Part shown: positions 8,718 through 15,824 of the stretch, piece by piece | How the letters are laid out: the number at the start of each line of letters is the position of its first letter | Numbering within the stretch: the first letter of the stretch is position 1 | Assembly: GCA_019119595.1 (NCBI GenBank) | Contig: DWWS01000021.1 | Coordinates: 124,001-188,000, forward strand | Source: Candidatus Eisenbergiella merdavium | Lineage (GTDB): Bacteria; Bacillota; Clostridia; Lachnospirales; Lachnospiraceae | Length of the DNA: 64,000 nucleotides | Direction of reading: 5' to 3' | Made by a program: the position numbers and the translations under genes | The notes under the pieces: model-generated | Databases searched by the model: none | Told to the model about the DNA's origin: nothing | Seen by the model: only the letters and a program-made list of their open reading frames with translations

Positions 8718-8747
8718 ACCCACCTCGTTTCCGCACGGACCGCCGCG

Positions 8748-9038
8748 CTACTTAAAGAGCCGGGCAAACAGCGATTCTCCCTTCGCGCCGTATCCCGCGC
8801 CTTCCGAATAGGTCAGGCTGTCTATTTTCCCGTCCACGTCCACCTCTCCCTTGTCCAGCATCAGGCGGCTCACGTGAAGGTCGTTTCCCTTGATCATGAG
8901 CATGCCCTGCTCCGTTTCCAGAAGCACCTCGGCCACGTCGAAGGACAGCACGTCGCAGACCCCGTTTATGTTGCAGACATTCCGGTCCGTCATCGTGATC
9001 CTGTGCGTCCGCATCCTGCCCGCGTTCAGATCTTCCAT
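8748..9038 (-). CDS. yabP: Sporulation protein YabP
   Basis: Small sporulation protein (about 96 residues) related to YqfC, made in the mother cell and required for cortex formation with YabQ. The pattern HRITMTDRNVCNINGVCDVL and LLETEQGMLMIKGNDLHV is typical of the family. The ATG at 9038 lies 8 bases after GAGGAG and is preferred to the GTG at 9047. In relatives rqcP stands directly upstream; here an MFS gene and a toxin-antitoxin-like pair intervene. Confidence 0.92.
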   Translation of the reverse strand: MEDLNAGRMRTHRITMTDRNVCNINGVCDVLSFDVAEVLLETEQGMLMIKGNDLHVSRLMLDKGEVDVDGKIDSLTYSEGAGYGAKGESLFARLFK

Positions 9039-9250
9039 CGCTCCCACTCCTCGTTTTTTCCTCTATGCCGTCCCCGGCGCTCTGGCCGGGCTGCGATCAG
9101 GCACGTTTCTGTTTTCTTTTAGAAATATATGAGAAATGAGGCGGAAATATGAGAGCTTCCGTTTTGAGGCTGCCATTTCGGGGAATGCCGATACCCCACT
9201 TTGGAGCGTCTTTTCCAATCGTCCCCTTTTGGGGCTTCCCCCATCTGCGC

Positions 9251-10579
9251 TCACCGGCTTTGCATCGCTTCTCCCGCATTGTCCCTTTCCAGCTCCCGAA
9301 GGTTGGAGCTTGCGCCGAACAAAAGGCACAGGAGAATGCCGCAGGCTCCCGCGAACACAAACATCAGGCCCATGCCTGCTCCGCTTCCGGTTCCGACCAG
9401 CCTTCCAAACAATGTCTGCCAGGCTCCCGTCCTCTGCATGAAGGGTTCAAATACCCAGTCGGCCAGAGCGGCGCCTGCGAGACAGCCAAGCGGAGTCAGG
9501 CTCTGGGTGATCATCCCCTGCAGAGAAAAAATGCGTCCCTGCATGGCCACAGGCACCCGTTCGCGCAGGATGACGGTCTGATAGGTCTGATACACCGGAG
9601 AGCCGAAGCAGCCGAGGAACACCACAACGCACCACCAGAGCAGGCTCCTTCCCATTCCAAAGAGCAGGATTCCCGTCAGGCACATGACGGCTCCGGCGAA
9701 CATGACCCGCAGCTTCCTTGCGGGCGGCTTCGCAACGGACATCAGCAGGCTCGCGCCAAGCCCGCCCGCCGCCGCGACGGAGGAAACGATTCCAACGACC
9801 GCCTCGTCGTTTCCCGTTCTCGCCAGCAGGAGGGGCGAATACATGCTGTCAAAGGAAATCGCCCCCAGAAATTCCAGGACGCTGAACATGACAAGCAGAA
9901 GCAAAATGCTTTTCTGCCCCCTTAAGAAGCCGATCCCCTCCTTCATGCTCCTTCCCAGCTCCCGGAGGCTGACCCGCTCCCCTTCGCTCACCGTATCCGG
10001 GATCCGGATGAAAAGGAGCAGTACAAGAAAGGCAAAGAGAAAAGTGGCAAGATCTACCGCCAGCACCAGCCGCAGACCTCCGAAGCCAAGCAGCGCCGCG
10101 GCAAGGATGGGATTGAGCATGCCGCATACCGCTCCAAGCGCCGACTGCAGCCCTCCGGCCCTCGCGTAATCCTTCTCCTCCACCAGCAACGTCACCGCCA
10201 CCTGTGACGCCGGCCCCTGGAAGGCGTTCATAAAGCCGCTCAGTATGTTCACGGCGCACAGGATCCAGAGCTGAAGGACATTACAAGAGACGCACAGAAG
10301 GAGTACAAGCGAGCCCGCCGCCGCTATCGTATCGCACAGCAGCATGATCCTTTTCTTATTCATCCGGTCCGCCGCAGCCCCGCCGAACAGGCTGACGATC
10401 AGATAGGGAACCGCGCTGCAGACCGCGAGAAGGGAGGATGCCATCACCTGTCCCGTGCTGCTGTAGGCCCAGATAATGACCGCGAAGCCTGTCATGGACG
10501 AGCCCATCTGGGAAATGGTCTGACCTGCAAGAAGAAGCAGGAAGTGACGGCTGAACGGATTCTTTTGTTTTTTACTCAT
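9251..10579 (-). CDS. MFS exporter, DHA3/macrolide-efflux type
   Basis: A 442-residue major facilitator with about 12 hydrophobic segments. The start (FLLLLAGQTISQMGSSMTGF) and the loop GGAAADRMNKKR after helix 2 match the DHA3 drug exporters that include MefA/MefE. It probably expels a small hydrophobic drug or metabolite by proton antiport; the substrate cannot be told. It lies in the same orientation as yabP but its place, between rqcP and yabP, is not part of the conserved block, so it is accessory cargo. A GTGAGG site precedes the ATG. Confidence 0.85.
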   Translation of the reverse strand: MSKKQKNPFSRHFLLLLAGQTISQMGSSMTGFAVIIWAYSSTGQVMASSLLAVCSAVPYLIVSLFGGAAADRMNKKRIMLLCDTIAAAGSLVLLLCVSCNVLQLWILCAVNILSGFMNAFQGPASQVAVTLLVEEKDYARAGGLQSALGAVCGMLNPILAAALLGFGGLRLVLAVDLATFLFAFLVLLLFIRIPDTVSEGERVSLRELGRSMKEGIGFLRGQKSILLLLVMFSVLEFLGAISFDSMYSPLLLARTGNDEAVVGIVSSVAAAGGLGASLLMSVAKPPARKLRVMFAGAVMCLTGILLFGMGRSLLWWCVVVFLGCFGSPVYQTYQTVILRERVPVAMQGRIFSLQGMITQSLTPLGCLAGAALADWVFEPFMQRTGAWQTLFGRLVGTGSGAGMGLMFVFAGACGILLCLLFGASSNLRELERDNAGEAMQSR

Positions 10580-10617
10580 CGATGTACCTCACCCGGCTTT
10601 CCACCGCACGCAGTCTT

Positions 10618-11091
10618 CTACTCAATTTCGTTGTACAGCCACGCGTTCAGGATGTTTCCCGGCGCTTCATAATAAAAACTGCTGTTATAGTCGTCAATCT
10701 TATCGCTGACAAAAGAATTGTATGCCGCAAACAGAGCGTCCACAATGTCCATTCCCGTTTCTCTGGAAATGCCAAGGATCAGACGTTTATAGACCTTTCC
10801 GATGTCCCAGTGGCTTGGAACCGCATATTCAGCAGACGCCACGTTATCAAAGCTGCCGGCCGTGATTCCGGCTGACTGAATGAAATCATCGCTGACGCGT
10901 TCTATGTTATCGCTGTGGTAAACGTCAGCAAGCTCATAAATCTTTGTGATATTGTTCTTTCCCAGCGCGTTCACAACAGCAGCTCTTTTATTTTTCGTCT
11001 TTCTGGCGATGTATTCGATCAGACTGCAGGTAAAAAAAAGATCGTTATCTCTTCGGCTTTCCCGTCCTTCCATTTTTTCAGAATGTTCCAA
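10618..11091 (-). CDS. DUF3791-like partner of the DUF3990 protein (putative antitoxin)
   Basis: The 157-residue protein has a DUF3791-like part near its start (LFFTCSLIEYIARKTKNKRA to VYHSDNIERVSDDFIQ) and a second half with the motif PSHWDIGKVYKRLI. I take the TTG at 11091 as start: GGGAGG lies 9 bases upstream, and it overlaps the end of the DUF3990 gene by 14 bases. DUF3791 and DUF3990 genes are known neighbours in Clostridia and behave like a toxin-antitoxin pair in layout; the antitoxin role is inferred. GC is lower than in flanking core genes. Confidence 0.65.
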   Translation of the reverse strand: MEHSEKMEGRESRRDNDLFFTCSLIEYIARKTKNKRAAVVNALGKNNITKIYELADVYHSDNIERVSDDFIQSAGITAGSFDNVASAEYAVPSHWDIGKVYKRLILGISRETGMDIVDALFAAYNSFVSDKIDDYNSSFYYEAPGNILNAWLYNEIE

Positions 11092-11554
11092 TGCGTTTTA
11101 CCTCCCTGGCTGATGCAAATTCCAGACATTTCAGTGCCGGGTCTGAACAGAAATTAATCTGATGCGTCGGATATTTAAATTTTGCCAGCACCCAGAACTG
11201 CTCTCTGGTTATCACGCCGTCAATATAGTCGGCAATGTAGTTGTAAATCTGGTCGTTTGCCATGGCGCCTATCACAACATCATAGTCATGAGGCTTCCCA
11301 TGTCTGCACGCAATGATGAAATCCAGCCATTCTTCTGTCATTTCCTTAAATTCCAACACCCGCAGACCGGAATCCAGACGGACGGTATACGTATTTACAA
11401 TCGGCGTGTCATACCTTTTCGCCCATCGTTCCGCCTGTTCCCGAATGATCGTACAATAGAAGCCGGGGCCAAAATCCTTTGTATTTCTTCCCTTTATGAT
11501 CCTGGGTTTTTTGATCGTAGTAAAGCTTCCGTGATAAACCGTCATCTTTCCCAT
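11078..11554 (-). CDS. DUF3990 protein, putative ADP-ribosyltransferase-like toxin
   Basis: The 158-residue protein fits DUF3990: TVYHGSFTTIKKPRI at the start, DFGPGFYCTIIREQAERWAK, then VVIGAMANDQIYNYIADY and TREQFW. The H-G plus F-G-x-G-F-Y pattern resembles the NAD-binding core of ADP-ribosyltransferases. It is the first gene of a two-gene unit with the DUF3791-like protein and starts with ATG behind GGGGG. Low GC and insertion between rqcP and the MFS gene point to horizontal gain. Catalytic activity is not shown by the sequence alone. Confidence 0.75.
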   Translation of the reverse strand: MGKMTVYHGSFTTIKKPRIIKGRNTKDFGPGFYCTIIREQAERWAKRYDTPIVNTYTVRLDSGLRVLEFKEMTEEWLDFIIACRHGKPHDYDVVIGAMANDQIYNYIADYIDGVITREQFWVLAKFKYPTHQINFCSDPALKCLEFASAREVKRIGTF

Positions 11555-11611
11555 TTTTTACCCCCTGCCTTCCGCCGCGCGAACCTGCCGCATACCTGCG
11601 GTTTCCGATCC

Positions 11612-11851
11612 TTACAGATACTTAAACAGCTCCCCCGCGTTCTCCTTGCGGACGGTTTCCTGCACGTCGAGGACCTCCACCTTCACGTCCTTGTTGCCGA
11701 ACTGTATGGTGATGACATCCCCCGCCTTCACATTGGCGGAGGCCTTCGCGGGCTTGTCGTTGATCAGCACGCGGCCGGCGTCGCAGGCCTCGTTTGCCAC
11801 GGTACGCCGCTTGATCAGGCGGGATACCTTTAAATATTTGTCCAGTCTCAT
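11612..11851 (-). CDS. rqcP: S4-domain ribosome quality control protein RqcP (YabO/HslR-like)
   Basis: A 79-residue S4 RNA-binding protein: MRLDKYLKVSRLIKRRTVAN, GRVLINDKPAKAS and KAGDVITIQFG are the S4 signature. In Bacillus the protein at this locus (YabO, now RqcP) binds the P-site tRNA on split 50S subunits and helps RqcH add alanine tails to stalled peptides. The open frame reaches 11980, but GAAAGG stands just before the ATG at 11851, and that start gives the family length. It follows hup, as in relatives. Confidence 0.92.
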   Translation of the reverse strand: MRLDKYLKVSRLIKRRTVANEACDAGRVLINDKPAKASANVKAGDVITIQFGNKDVKVEVLDVQETVRKENAGELFKYL

Positions 11852-11941
11852 ATATTTTTCCTTTCTGCCGCCTGCTTTGTGCCTGCGGCACTTCCACGAT
11901 CGCCTTTCAGCGTTCGTCTGACGAAGAACTTTCCTGATGAT

Positions 11942-11984
11942 AAAAACAGCGGATGCCGCGTGTCGCGAAGCATCCGCCATTTTT
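11942..11984 (-). terminator. Intrinsic terminator after hup
   Basis: Minus strand stem GCGGATGC / GCATCCGC (11977-11970 and 11956-11949), loop of 13 bases, then TGTTTTT. It separates hup from rqcP, so the latter may depend on read-through or another promoter. Confidence 0.75.
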
Positions 11985-12009
11985 CTGCTTTGATTAACCC
12001 CACTCCGGA

Positions 12010-12285
12010 TTATGCGTTCAGCATGTCCTTTAAAGCCTTGCCGGCCTTGAACTTGGGAGACTTGGAAGCTGCGATGTGCATAACCTCGCCGCTCTGAGGA
12101 TTTCTTCCTTCTCTTGCAGCTCTCTCGGATACCTCAAAGGTTCCAAAGCCAACCAGCTGAACCTTCTCGCCCTTCTTCAGCTCGTCCGCTACAACGTCCG
12201 TGAAAGCCTTGAGAGCCTTCTCCGCATCTTTCTTGGAAATCTCAGCCGCTTCAGCCATAGCTGCAACTAATTCTGTTTTGTTCAT
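12010..12285 (-). CDS. hup: DNA-binding protein HU
   Basis: Histone-like homodimer that bends and compacts DNA. The 91-residue protein starts [20 protein letters not shown] and has the arm motif [19 protein letters not shown], both diagnostic of HU. An AGGAGG site precedes the ATG and a strong TTGACA-17-TATATA promoter lies at 12359-12387. A terminator follows. Upstream of rqcP this is the normal clostridial order. Confidence 0.97.
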   Translation of the reverse strand: MNKTELVAAMAEAAEISKKDAEKALKAFTDVVADELKKGEKVQLVGFGTFEVSERAAREGRNPQSGEVMHIAASKSPKFKAGKALKDMLNA

Positions 12286-12358
12286 TATGAACTCCTCCTG
12301 TGATCATTTTAAAATGGTTCGGTATGCAAAAAGAGTAAACTCTTAAGACACTATATTA

Positions 12359-12387
12359 TATATATACGCTCCCTTCTTTTTTGTCAA
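12359..12387 (-). promoter_or_regulatory. Sigma-A promoter of hup
   Basis: Minus strand TTGACA (12387-12382), 17 bases, TATATA (12364-12359). A second -10-like TATAAT overlaps a few bases further on. Confidence 0.75.
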
Positions 12388-12450
12388 GTATTTCCCTCTA
12401 AAAAACGGCGATTTTACGGGAGATTTCAGGTAGATGGAAGATATTTCCAA

Positions 12451-12487
12451 AAAGAAAAGCGGCGCGTTTCTTAACCGGAAACGCGCC
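12451..12487 (-). terminator. Intrinsic terminator after the cotS-like gene
   Basis: Perfect 10-bp stem GGCGCGTTTC / GAAACGCGCC with a 7-base loop (12461-12487), followed on the minus strand by GCTTTTCTTTTT. Confidence 0.85.
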
Positions 12488-12507
12488 AGTTTTTGTCGTT
12501 TTTACAA

Positions 12508-13485
12508 CTATTTCAGAACACTGTCAAGAAAAGCCTTTTTTTCCGTTTCCTGGCAGAGAAGCCTTTCCAGCTTCTCCCGGTTTCTTCCGGGGATCCAGGC
12601 CTTTCCGCTGTTATAATAGAAATTCACAATCTTCCAGAACTTTTCCGGATAGGCAAAACGGTAGTAAAGCTGCCGTCTGTCTCCGTCGGAAAGGGTTCGC
12701 TGGGTCTCATAGGCGGTCAGAATGCTTAAGGCGAGGCTTGGAGACCAGCTGTTCTTTTCCAGGAGCTTGCGCAGAAACAGGTAGAGATCCCGCACCGGAT
12801 TATCCAAAAGATATTTTTCAAAATTGACGACGGCAAAACCGTCCCGGCAGCACAGCAGATTATGATGCTGAAAATCTCCGTGGCAGAAGCACTCCGCCGC
12901 CCCCGCGCTGTCCTGGCCGGCCGCTTCCTGCCGGAGCAGCTCCGCAGTCTCCAGCGCCTTTTCATAAAAGCCGTCGTAATGGTGGAGCAGATAGAGCTCA
13001 AACTCCGATTTCTGTCCCTTCTCACGCAGATACCGACGCACCTTCTTCAGCTCCCGGTTGTGTCTGGCATATTCCTTTTCCAGACTGAAGGGATGGCTCC
13101 CGCACTCCGCCGCAAGCTGAGGCAGCTCCATCGCCCGGTGCAGCCTTCCCAGCAGCTTCACGGCGTTCTGGCATTCCTTCACATCCCGCAGGTTGCATTC
13201 GCGGCCCTCAAACCAGGTCTTAACGATATAGGCGGTCCGGTCCTGATCGTAGGAGATCAGCCCTCCTTCCCGGTTTCGCTGCAGCAGCTCCACGCCGTCA
13301 AAGCCGGAATCCCGAATGGCAAGGAGCAGCTTCTCCTGTGTCTCAAGCCTCGCCGCAGGCCCGGTATATTCCTTAAGGATCAGCCAGCCCTGGGCCGTCT
13401 CGCCCAGAAGAGCCCCCCTGCCCTTCGCGGTACGAAGAACCTCCACCTCATAATTTTCAAAAATGCTCACCGCTCTGTCATTCAC
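12508..13485 (-). CDS. CotS-family spore coat protein (kinase-like fold)
   Basis: The 325-residue protein belongs to the CotS/CotI/YutH group, which share the aminoglycoside-phosphotransferase fold. The catalytic-loop equivalent is CFCHGDFQHHNLL, and the metal-binding segment is degenerate (FAVVNFEKYLLDNPVRDLY, with N where kinases have D). Relatives are assembled into the inner spore coat, and some act as kinases. GGAGG stands 8-9 bases before the ATG. A terminator follows. The missing metal-binding D suggests that this member may be a pseudokinase; that is an inference from one motif. Confidence 0.8.
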   Translation of the reverse strand: MNDRAVSIFENYEVEVLRTAKGRGALLGETAQGWLILKEYTGPAARLETQEKLLLAIRDSGFDGVELLQRNREGGLISYDQDRTAYIVKTWFEGRECNLRDVKECQNAVKLLGRLHRAMELPQLAAECGSHPFSLEKEYARHNRELKKVRRYLREKGQKSEFELYLLHHYDGFYEKALETAELLRQEAAGQDSAGAAECFCHGDFQHHNLLCCRDGFAVVNFEKYLLDNPVRDLYLFLRKLLEKNSWSPSLALSILTAYETQRTLSDGDRRQLYYRFAYPEKFWKIVNFYYNSGKAWIPGRNREKLERLLCQETEKKAFLDSVLK

Positions 13486-13575
13486 GCCGCTTCCTCCCTC
13501 TCATGCCGGGCATCCCGTGGCGGCCGCAGATTTCTGCCACCAGGTATTACCTATCTTATGAGAAGAAGGCTCAGG

Positions 13576-14904
13576 TTATGTTTCTTTCGCAAGCAAAGAA
13601 AGCAAATATTCCTTCGTATTTTTTTCAGGCTCCTCAAGAACGATCTCAAGGAAGGACTGCAGCGTCCGGCCAAGCCCGGGGCCGGGCTCCATTCCGGCCG
13701 CCATCAGGTCCCTGCCGTTCACCGCCAGATCCTTTATGGAAAGGCAGCACCCTTCCCGCTCGATCTGTTCATACAGCCTGCGCAGCTCCTCCAGCCATTC
13801 CTGCTTTTCAGAGCGCCGGTAGCTGCTCTGCGCCGCGAGATCGGCCGCCTTCACCTCCAGGATGAGGGGAAAAAGCTCCTTGCCCATCCGGGAAGCCGCA
13901 CGGCGCACCGCCTTTTTCTCCGGAGCGATAAATACGTCGTGCCATTTCACCAGCCGGGAGACCAGCTCTATGGTATGGTTGTCGTAGCGCAGGCGCTTCA
14001 GGAGCTGTGCCGCCAGCCGCTCCCCCTTCTGGGCATGTCCGTGAAAATGATCGATTCCGGCTTCGTCCGTGGTCAGGCACAGCGGCTTTGCCACATCATG
14101 AAGCAGCATGGCAAGCCGGAGGCATTTGTCCGGCCTGACGGCCCGCATGGCATGGAGGGTATGCTCCCCCACGCTGTAGCAGTGGTGGGGATTGTTCTGC
14201 CGCTGCCGCATCAGGCGGTCAAATTCGGGGAGCACCACCGCCGTGATCCCCGTTTCCCAGGCGATGCGCAGGAAATCCGGGTTGAGGCTTGTCAGAAGCT
14301 TCGTCAGCTCCACCTGGATCCGTTCCGCGCTCACCTGTCTGAGCCTTTCCGCGTGACCCCGTATGGCCTCCCTCGTTCGTTCCTCGATCACAAATCCGAG
14401 CTGGGCGGAAAAGCGCACCGCGCGCATGATGCGAAGCGCGTCCTCCTCAAACCGCTCGTCAGCCTCTCCCACGCAGCGGATGATCCCACGCTCCAGATCC
14501 TGCCTGCCGCCGAACAGGTCCACAAGCCCGTCCTTTTCATTATAGGCCATGGCGTTCACCGTAAAATCCCGCCGCTTCAGATCCTCCTCAAGACTTGCCG
14601 TAAAGGTGACCTCCTTCGGATGCCTGCCGTCCTCATACTCTCCGTCCACCCGGTAGGTCGTCACCTCATAGCCGCGTCCTCGGCGCATGACCGTCACCGT
14701 GCCGTGCTGGATCCCCGTATCTATCGTCCTTTCGAACAGCGCCTTCGTTTCCTCCGGCTTTGCGGAGGTGGTGATATCCCAGTCGTCCGGACTGCGGGAA
14801 AGAAGGCTGTCCCGGATGCAGCCGCCCACCGCGTAGGCCTCGTAGCCTGCCGCCTGTAATCTGTTCAGAATTACTTTTACGTCCTCCGGAAGCCGAATCA
14901 GCAT
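13576..14904 (-). CDS. cca: CCA tRNA nucleotidyltransferase / polyA polymerase family
   Basis: Adds or repairs the CCA end of tRNAs. The 442-residue protein has the class II nucleotidyltransferase core GGCIRDSLL, DWDITTSA, RRDFTVNAMAYN and LRIMRAVRFSAQLGF, followed by an HD-type domain (HTLHAMRAVRPDKCLRLAMLLHDVAK), as in bacterial enzymes with CCA and phosphohydrolase parts. I chose the ATG at 14904 because AGGAGG lies 6 bases before it, though the frame opens at 14937. A 49-residue ORF with its own promoter precedes it, so they may form an operon. Confidence 0.94.
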   Translation of the reverse strand: MLIRLPEDVKVILNRLQAAGYEAYAVGGCIRDSLLSRSPDDWDITTSAKPEETKALFERTIDTGIQHGTVTVMRRGRGYEVTTYRVDGEYEDGRHPKEVTFTASLEEDLKRRDFTVNAMAYNEKDGLVDLFGGRQDLERGIIRCVGEADERFEEDALRIMRAVRFSAQLGFVIEERTREAIRGHAERLRQVSAERIQVELTKLLTSLNPDFLRIAWETGITAVVLPEFDRLMRQRQNNPHHCYSVGEHTLHAMRAVRPDKCLRLAMLLHDVAKPLCLTTDEAGIDHFHGHAQKGERLAAQLLKRLRYDNHTIELVSRLVKWHDVFIAPEKKAVRRAASRMGKELFPLILEVKAADLAAQSSYRRSEKQEWLEELRRLYEQIEREGCCLSIKDLAVNGRDLMAAGMEPGPGLGRTLQSFLEIVLEEPEKNTKEYLLSLLAKET

Positions 14905-14948
14905 AACATTCCTCCTATATCTATATATCAAAAGCATTCCTGTCTTCT

Positions 14949-15098
14949 TCAGCGAAGCATCCCGGAGACGAAGACGGACGCTCCTGCCGCCGCTTCCTCC
15001 TCATGCTCCGAAAAGGTGAGCAGAAGGTCGAACGCCTTCTTCACCTTCCAGCGCAAAAGCGCAGTCTTTGCCCGTATCTTCCCGCAGAGCCGCGCCAT
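14949..15098 (-). CDS. Small protein of 49 residues upstream of cca, unknown
   Basis: An ATG at 15098 opens a 49-residue frame ending 45 bases before cca. It begins MARLCGKIRAKTALLRWKVK and ends with an acidic/alanine stretch (EHEEEAAAGAS) and VSGMLR. A near-perfect promoter (TTGACA-17-TATATA) lies about 30 bases upstream and an AAGAGG site just before the ATG. I do not recognise the family. Codon use fits the genome. It could be a real small basic protein or a leader peptide for cca. Confidence 0.45.
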   Translation of the reverse strand: MARLCGKIRAKTALLRWKVKKAFDLLLTFSEHEEEAAAGASVFVSGMLR

Positions 15099-15125
15099 GA
15101 GCCTCTTATAAAGCCCGGTGCTCTA

Positions 15126-15154
15126 TATATAGCATGACGTTTTTGCTGTGTCAA
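15126..15154 (-). promoter_or_regulatory. Sigma-A promoter for the 49-residue ORF and cca
   Basis: Minus strand TTGACA (15154-15149), 17 bases, TATATA (15131-15126). Confidence 0.75.
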
Positions 15155-15248
15155 CGTCCTTTTGCAGCCCTCTTTTTCAGGCCCCTGACAGGCGATCTCC
15201 GCCGGTTTTCTTTACGAAATTTTTACATGTCCTTTTTGAAAAACCATC

Positions 15249-15277
15249 TTGACATTTCCCAAATCACGCGCTATAGT
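15249..15277 (+). promoter_or_regulatory. Sigma-A promoter of the cold-shock gene
   Basis: TTGACA (15249-15254), 17 bases, TATAGT (15272-15277). Predicted start near 15284, leaving a leader of about 210 bases. Confidence 0.8.
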
Positions 15278-15283
15278 TAGCTT

Positions 15284-15493
15284 GTATTCCAAACGATTCA
15301 ATGATTTCACATATTTTTGTAAATCCTTGGCACGTCGAAGATTTACGAAGGTATGTGATTTTTTAGCGCATCCTTTTGAATACATGGCGCTTACCGGCCT
15401 CCAGCCGGACGCCTTGTAAACTGATGGCTTCCGGCTTAGAGGGGGCAGATCAGGAAATATATTATTTTTTCATTTTTTAAGGAGGTACCACTC
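15284..15493 (+). promoter_or_regulatory. Long structured 5' leader of the cold-shock gene
   Basis: About 210 untranslated bases. The outer stem TCACATA / TATGTGA encloses GTAAATC / GATTTAC (15319-15346), and a second hairpin CCGGC / GCCGG lies at 15394-15408. Long folded leaders are characteristic of cspA-type mRNAs, which change structure with temperature. An AAGGAGG site directly precedes the ATG. Thermosensing here is inferred by analogy. Confidence 0.6.
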
Positions 15494-15706
15494 ATGAGCA
15501 ACGGTACAGTTAAGTGGTTCAACGCTGAAAAGGGCTATGGTTTCATCACCAACGCTGACAACGGAGAGGATGTATTCGTACATTATTCTTCTATTCAGGT
15601 TGACGGATTCAAGACTCTGCAGGAAGGTCAGGCCGTAACGTTTGATACGGAAGCTGATCCCAGAGACAGCAAGAAGGTTCGCGCTGTCAACGTGATTCCC
15701 CAGTAA
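15494..15706 (+). CDS. cspA: Cold-shock protein, CspA family
   Basis: A 70-residue single cold-shock domain that binds single-stranded RNA and DNA and melts mRNA structure. RNP1 (KGYGFI) and RNP2 (VFVHYS) are both present, after the invariant start [14 protein letters not shown]. It is slightly longer than the usual 65-67 residues. It stands alone between its own promoter with a long leader and a strong terminator. Confidence 0.96.
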   Translation: MSNGTVKWFNAEKGYGFITNADNGEDVFVHYSSIQVDGFKTLQEGQAVTFDTEADPRDSKKVRAVNVIPQ

Positions 15707-15761
15707 GTTCTGAATCGTCGGCAATAGACATTCCGGACAGACGACCACAGGAAACAAAACG

Positions 15762-15811
15762 GAAGCTGCCGCAGGGCTGAATTTCTCAGCCTGGCGGCAG
15801 CTTCTTTTTTT
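15762..15811 (+). terminator. Intrinsic terminator of the cold-shock gene
   Basis: A long stem, GAAGCTGCCGC paired with GCGGCAGCTTC, has a nested GGCTGA / TCAGCC and is followed by an eight-T run. Confidence 0.9.
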
Positions 15812-15824
15812 CAGAGCTTCCTTT

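Noticed and set aside
12862-14859. 665-codon open frame on the plus strand
   Set aside because: Antisense to the cotS-like and cca genes, no recognisable motif or ribosome site.
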